DNA from: Desulfobacteraceae bacterium
GTDB taxonomy: Bacteria > Desulfobacterota > Desulfobacteria > Desulfobacterales > Desulfobacteraceae
Direction of reading: 5' to 3'
Length of the DNA stretch: 5,962 nt
NCBI GenBank assembly: GCA_024225895.1
Contig: JAAEMC010000040.1
Coordinates: 1 to 5,962 of the forward strand
Each line of letters opens with the position of its first letter. Within the stretch, counting starts at the first letter, position 1. Below the pieces are notes generated by a model that searched no databases, was not told the DNA's origin, and saw nothing but the letters and a program-made list of their open reading frames with translations. Of this stretch, positions 5,259-5,962 are shown piece after piece. A program made the position numbers and the translations under genes.

Positions 5259-5825
5259 TCAGGCCGTGATCTTTTTTGCAAATTCTATGGCCTTTTCCTT
5301 GACCGCATCATCCAGTTGGGCCGGCGTGGTGCAGCCGCCGATGAATAATTCCCCGGCTTTAATTGCCTTGTGGGGTTTTTGAAGCCGGTTAAAGGCTGTA
5401 AAAGCAGCCTCTGCATTATCTTCATAGGAACCGCCGCCGGTGACAAGCAGCGCCTGCCGCTGCCCATCTACAAGGGAGGCGTGATCAGGTGCATGGTATT
5501 GGGTGTAAAGGCTGTATGTTCTGTCAATTATGGTCTTCAACTGTGCAGACACGCCCCAGAAATAAAGGGGAGAGGCATAAATCACCAATTGAGAACGAAC
5601 CATTTTCTGTAAAATTTCAAGGATATCATCTTGTTGAACACATCCGATATCATCTATTACCTCTTTACATTTGCCGCAGCTTAAGCATCCGTTTAGATTT
5701 TTTGAGCTTAAAAAGACGGTTTCAGTCTCATGGCCCAAGCCAACCAGTTCATCTGCAACAAAACTTATCACTTTTGCGGTATTTCCTTTTTTCCTCGGAC
5801 TGCCATGAAGTATTAAAACTTTCAT
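5259..5825 (-). CDS. Flavodoxin-fold NAD(P)H/FMN oxidoreductase with Isf-like cysteine motif
   Basis: This is a cytoplasmic flavoprotein of the NADPH-dependent FMN reductase / iron-sulfur flavoprotein group. GSPRKKGNTAK (residues 8-18) is the FMN-phosphate loop, ASPLYFWGVSAQLKTIIDR (84-102) is the second flavin-binding segment, and TGGGSYEDN (129-137) is the third loop. The cysteines C47, C50, C53 and C62 form CX2CX2CX8C. In the archaeal iron-sulfur flavoprotein Isf a compact CX2CX2CX4-7C motif binds a [4Fe-4S] cluster. The first three spacings match and the last is one residue longer than that range, so a cluster is plausible but unproven; a redox disulfide is the alternative. The length (188 residues) is normal. 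AAAGGA lies about 12 bases before the ATG, a slightly long spacing. The gene begins 31 bases after the peptide deformylase stop, so the two are probably co-transcribed. The electron partner is unknown. Confidence 0.88.
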   Translation of the reverse strand: MKVLILHGSPRKKGNTAKVISFVADELVGLGHETETVFLSSKNLNGCLSCGKCKEVIDDIGCVQQDDILEILQKMVRSQLVIYASPLYFWGVSAQLKTIIDRTYSLYTQYHAPDHASLVDGQRQALLVTGGGSYEDNAEAAFTAFNRLQKPHKAIKAGELFIGGCTTPAQLDDAVKEKAIEFAKKITA

Positions 5826-5856
5826 ATTTTTTCTTAATCCTTTCTTAAAACAGTTC

Positions 5857-5962
5857 TTAGTAGCAAATCGCTTTTTCGCGGTTCATTCTAAAAGACTTAC
5901 GATCTATACTTCTCTGGGTGGCAAGCATCCCGTCCAAATGATCACATTCATGCTGGATGAGC
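5857..5962 (-). CDS. def: Peptide deformylase, C-terminal 34 codons (partial at the window edge)
   Basis: Peptide deformylase removes the formyl group from the N-terminal methionine of new proteins at a metal centre. The visible end starts LIQHECDHLDGM and closes with NREKAICY before a TAA at 5859-5857. Q-HE-x-DHLxG is the family's third conserved motif; its two histidines bind the metal and the Glu is catalytic. The other two motifs, including the metal-binding Cys, lie outside the window, so the start cannot be given. The ending after the motif is short, as in normal deformylases. The next gene downstream on the same strand, the flavodoxin-fold oxidoreductase, begins 31 bases later. Confidence 0.93.
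   Translation of the reverse strand, partial: LIQHECDHLDGMLATQRSIDRKSFRMNREKAICY

Overview
This window is AT-rich bacterial DNA from a Gram-negative organism. The carbonic anhydrase and the solute-binding protein both have Sec-type export signals and neither has a convincing lipobox, which points to a periplasm. The style of the proteins (an Isf-like Cys-motif flavoprotein beside def, an alpha-carbonic anhydrase, a THI5-like ABC transporter) makes an anaerobic Desulfobacterota-type organism a reasonable guess. No marker gene in the window proves it.

Layout, left to right. Bases 1-58 hold the possible first codons of a leftward gene that runs off the edge. A good promoter (92-120) drives a 57-residue, two-helix membrane protein of unknown function (169-342). 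A non-coding stretch with a long stem-loop (396-426) follows. An HxlR-family regulator (552-986, minus) is divergent from a nitroreductase-family flavoenzyme (1151-1714, plus). The 164-bp gap between them carries a repeated GTAC-centred element, the likely operator. This is a classic regulator/target pair for electrophile or redox stress.

The rest of the window is on the minus strand. Reading in the direction of transcription (right to left), it starts with the C-terminal end of peptide deformylase (5857-5962), identified by its QHECDH motif. An Isf-like flavodoxin-fold oxidoreductase follows (5259-5825). Next comes a tightly overlapped ABC importer operon: ATPase (4428-5120), permease (3671-4438) and periplasmic binding protein (2667-3674). 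The last gene is a periplasmic alpha-type carbonic anhydrase (1741-2496), which probably has its own promoter at 2615-2642. The importer belongs to the nitrate/taurine/thiamine-precursor superfamily. Its binding protein most resembles the THI5/NMT1 (ThiY/RibY-like) branch, so a small heterocyclic or vitamin-precursor substrate is the best guess, but the ligand is not determined. No TPP or FMN riboswitch was recognised upstream.

Three start sites were moved from the longest open frame to the start supported by a ribosome binding site or stop/start overlap: the small membrane protein, the ATPase and the binding protein. I see no rRNA, tRNA, CRISPR, insertion sequence or phage gene. Nothing here amounts to a clear new system. 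The most unusual points are the ABC ATPase that lacks the Q-loop glutamine together with a degenerate permease coupling loop, and the uncharacterised small membrane protein whose promoter carries a dyad on its -10 box.
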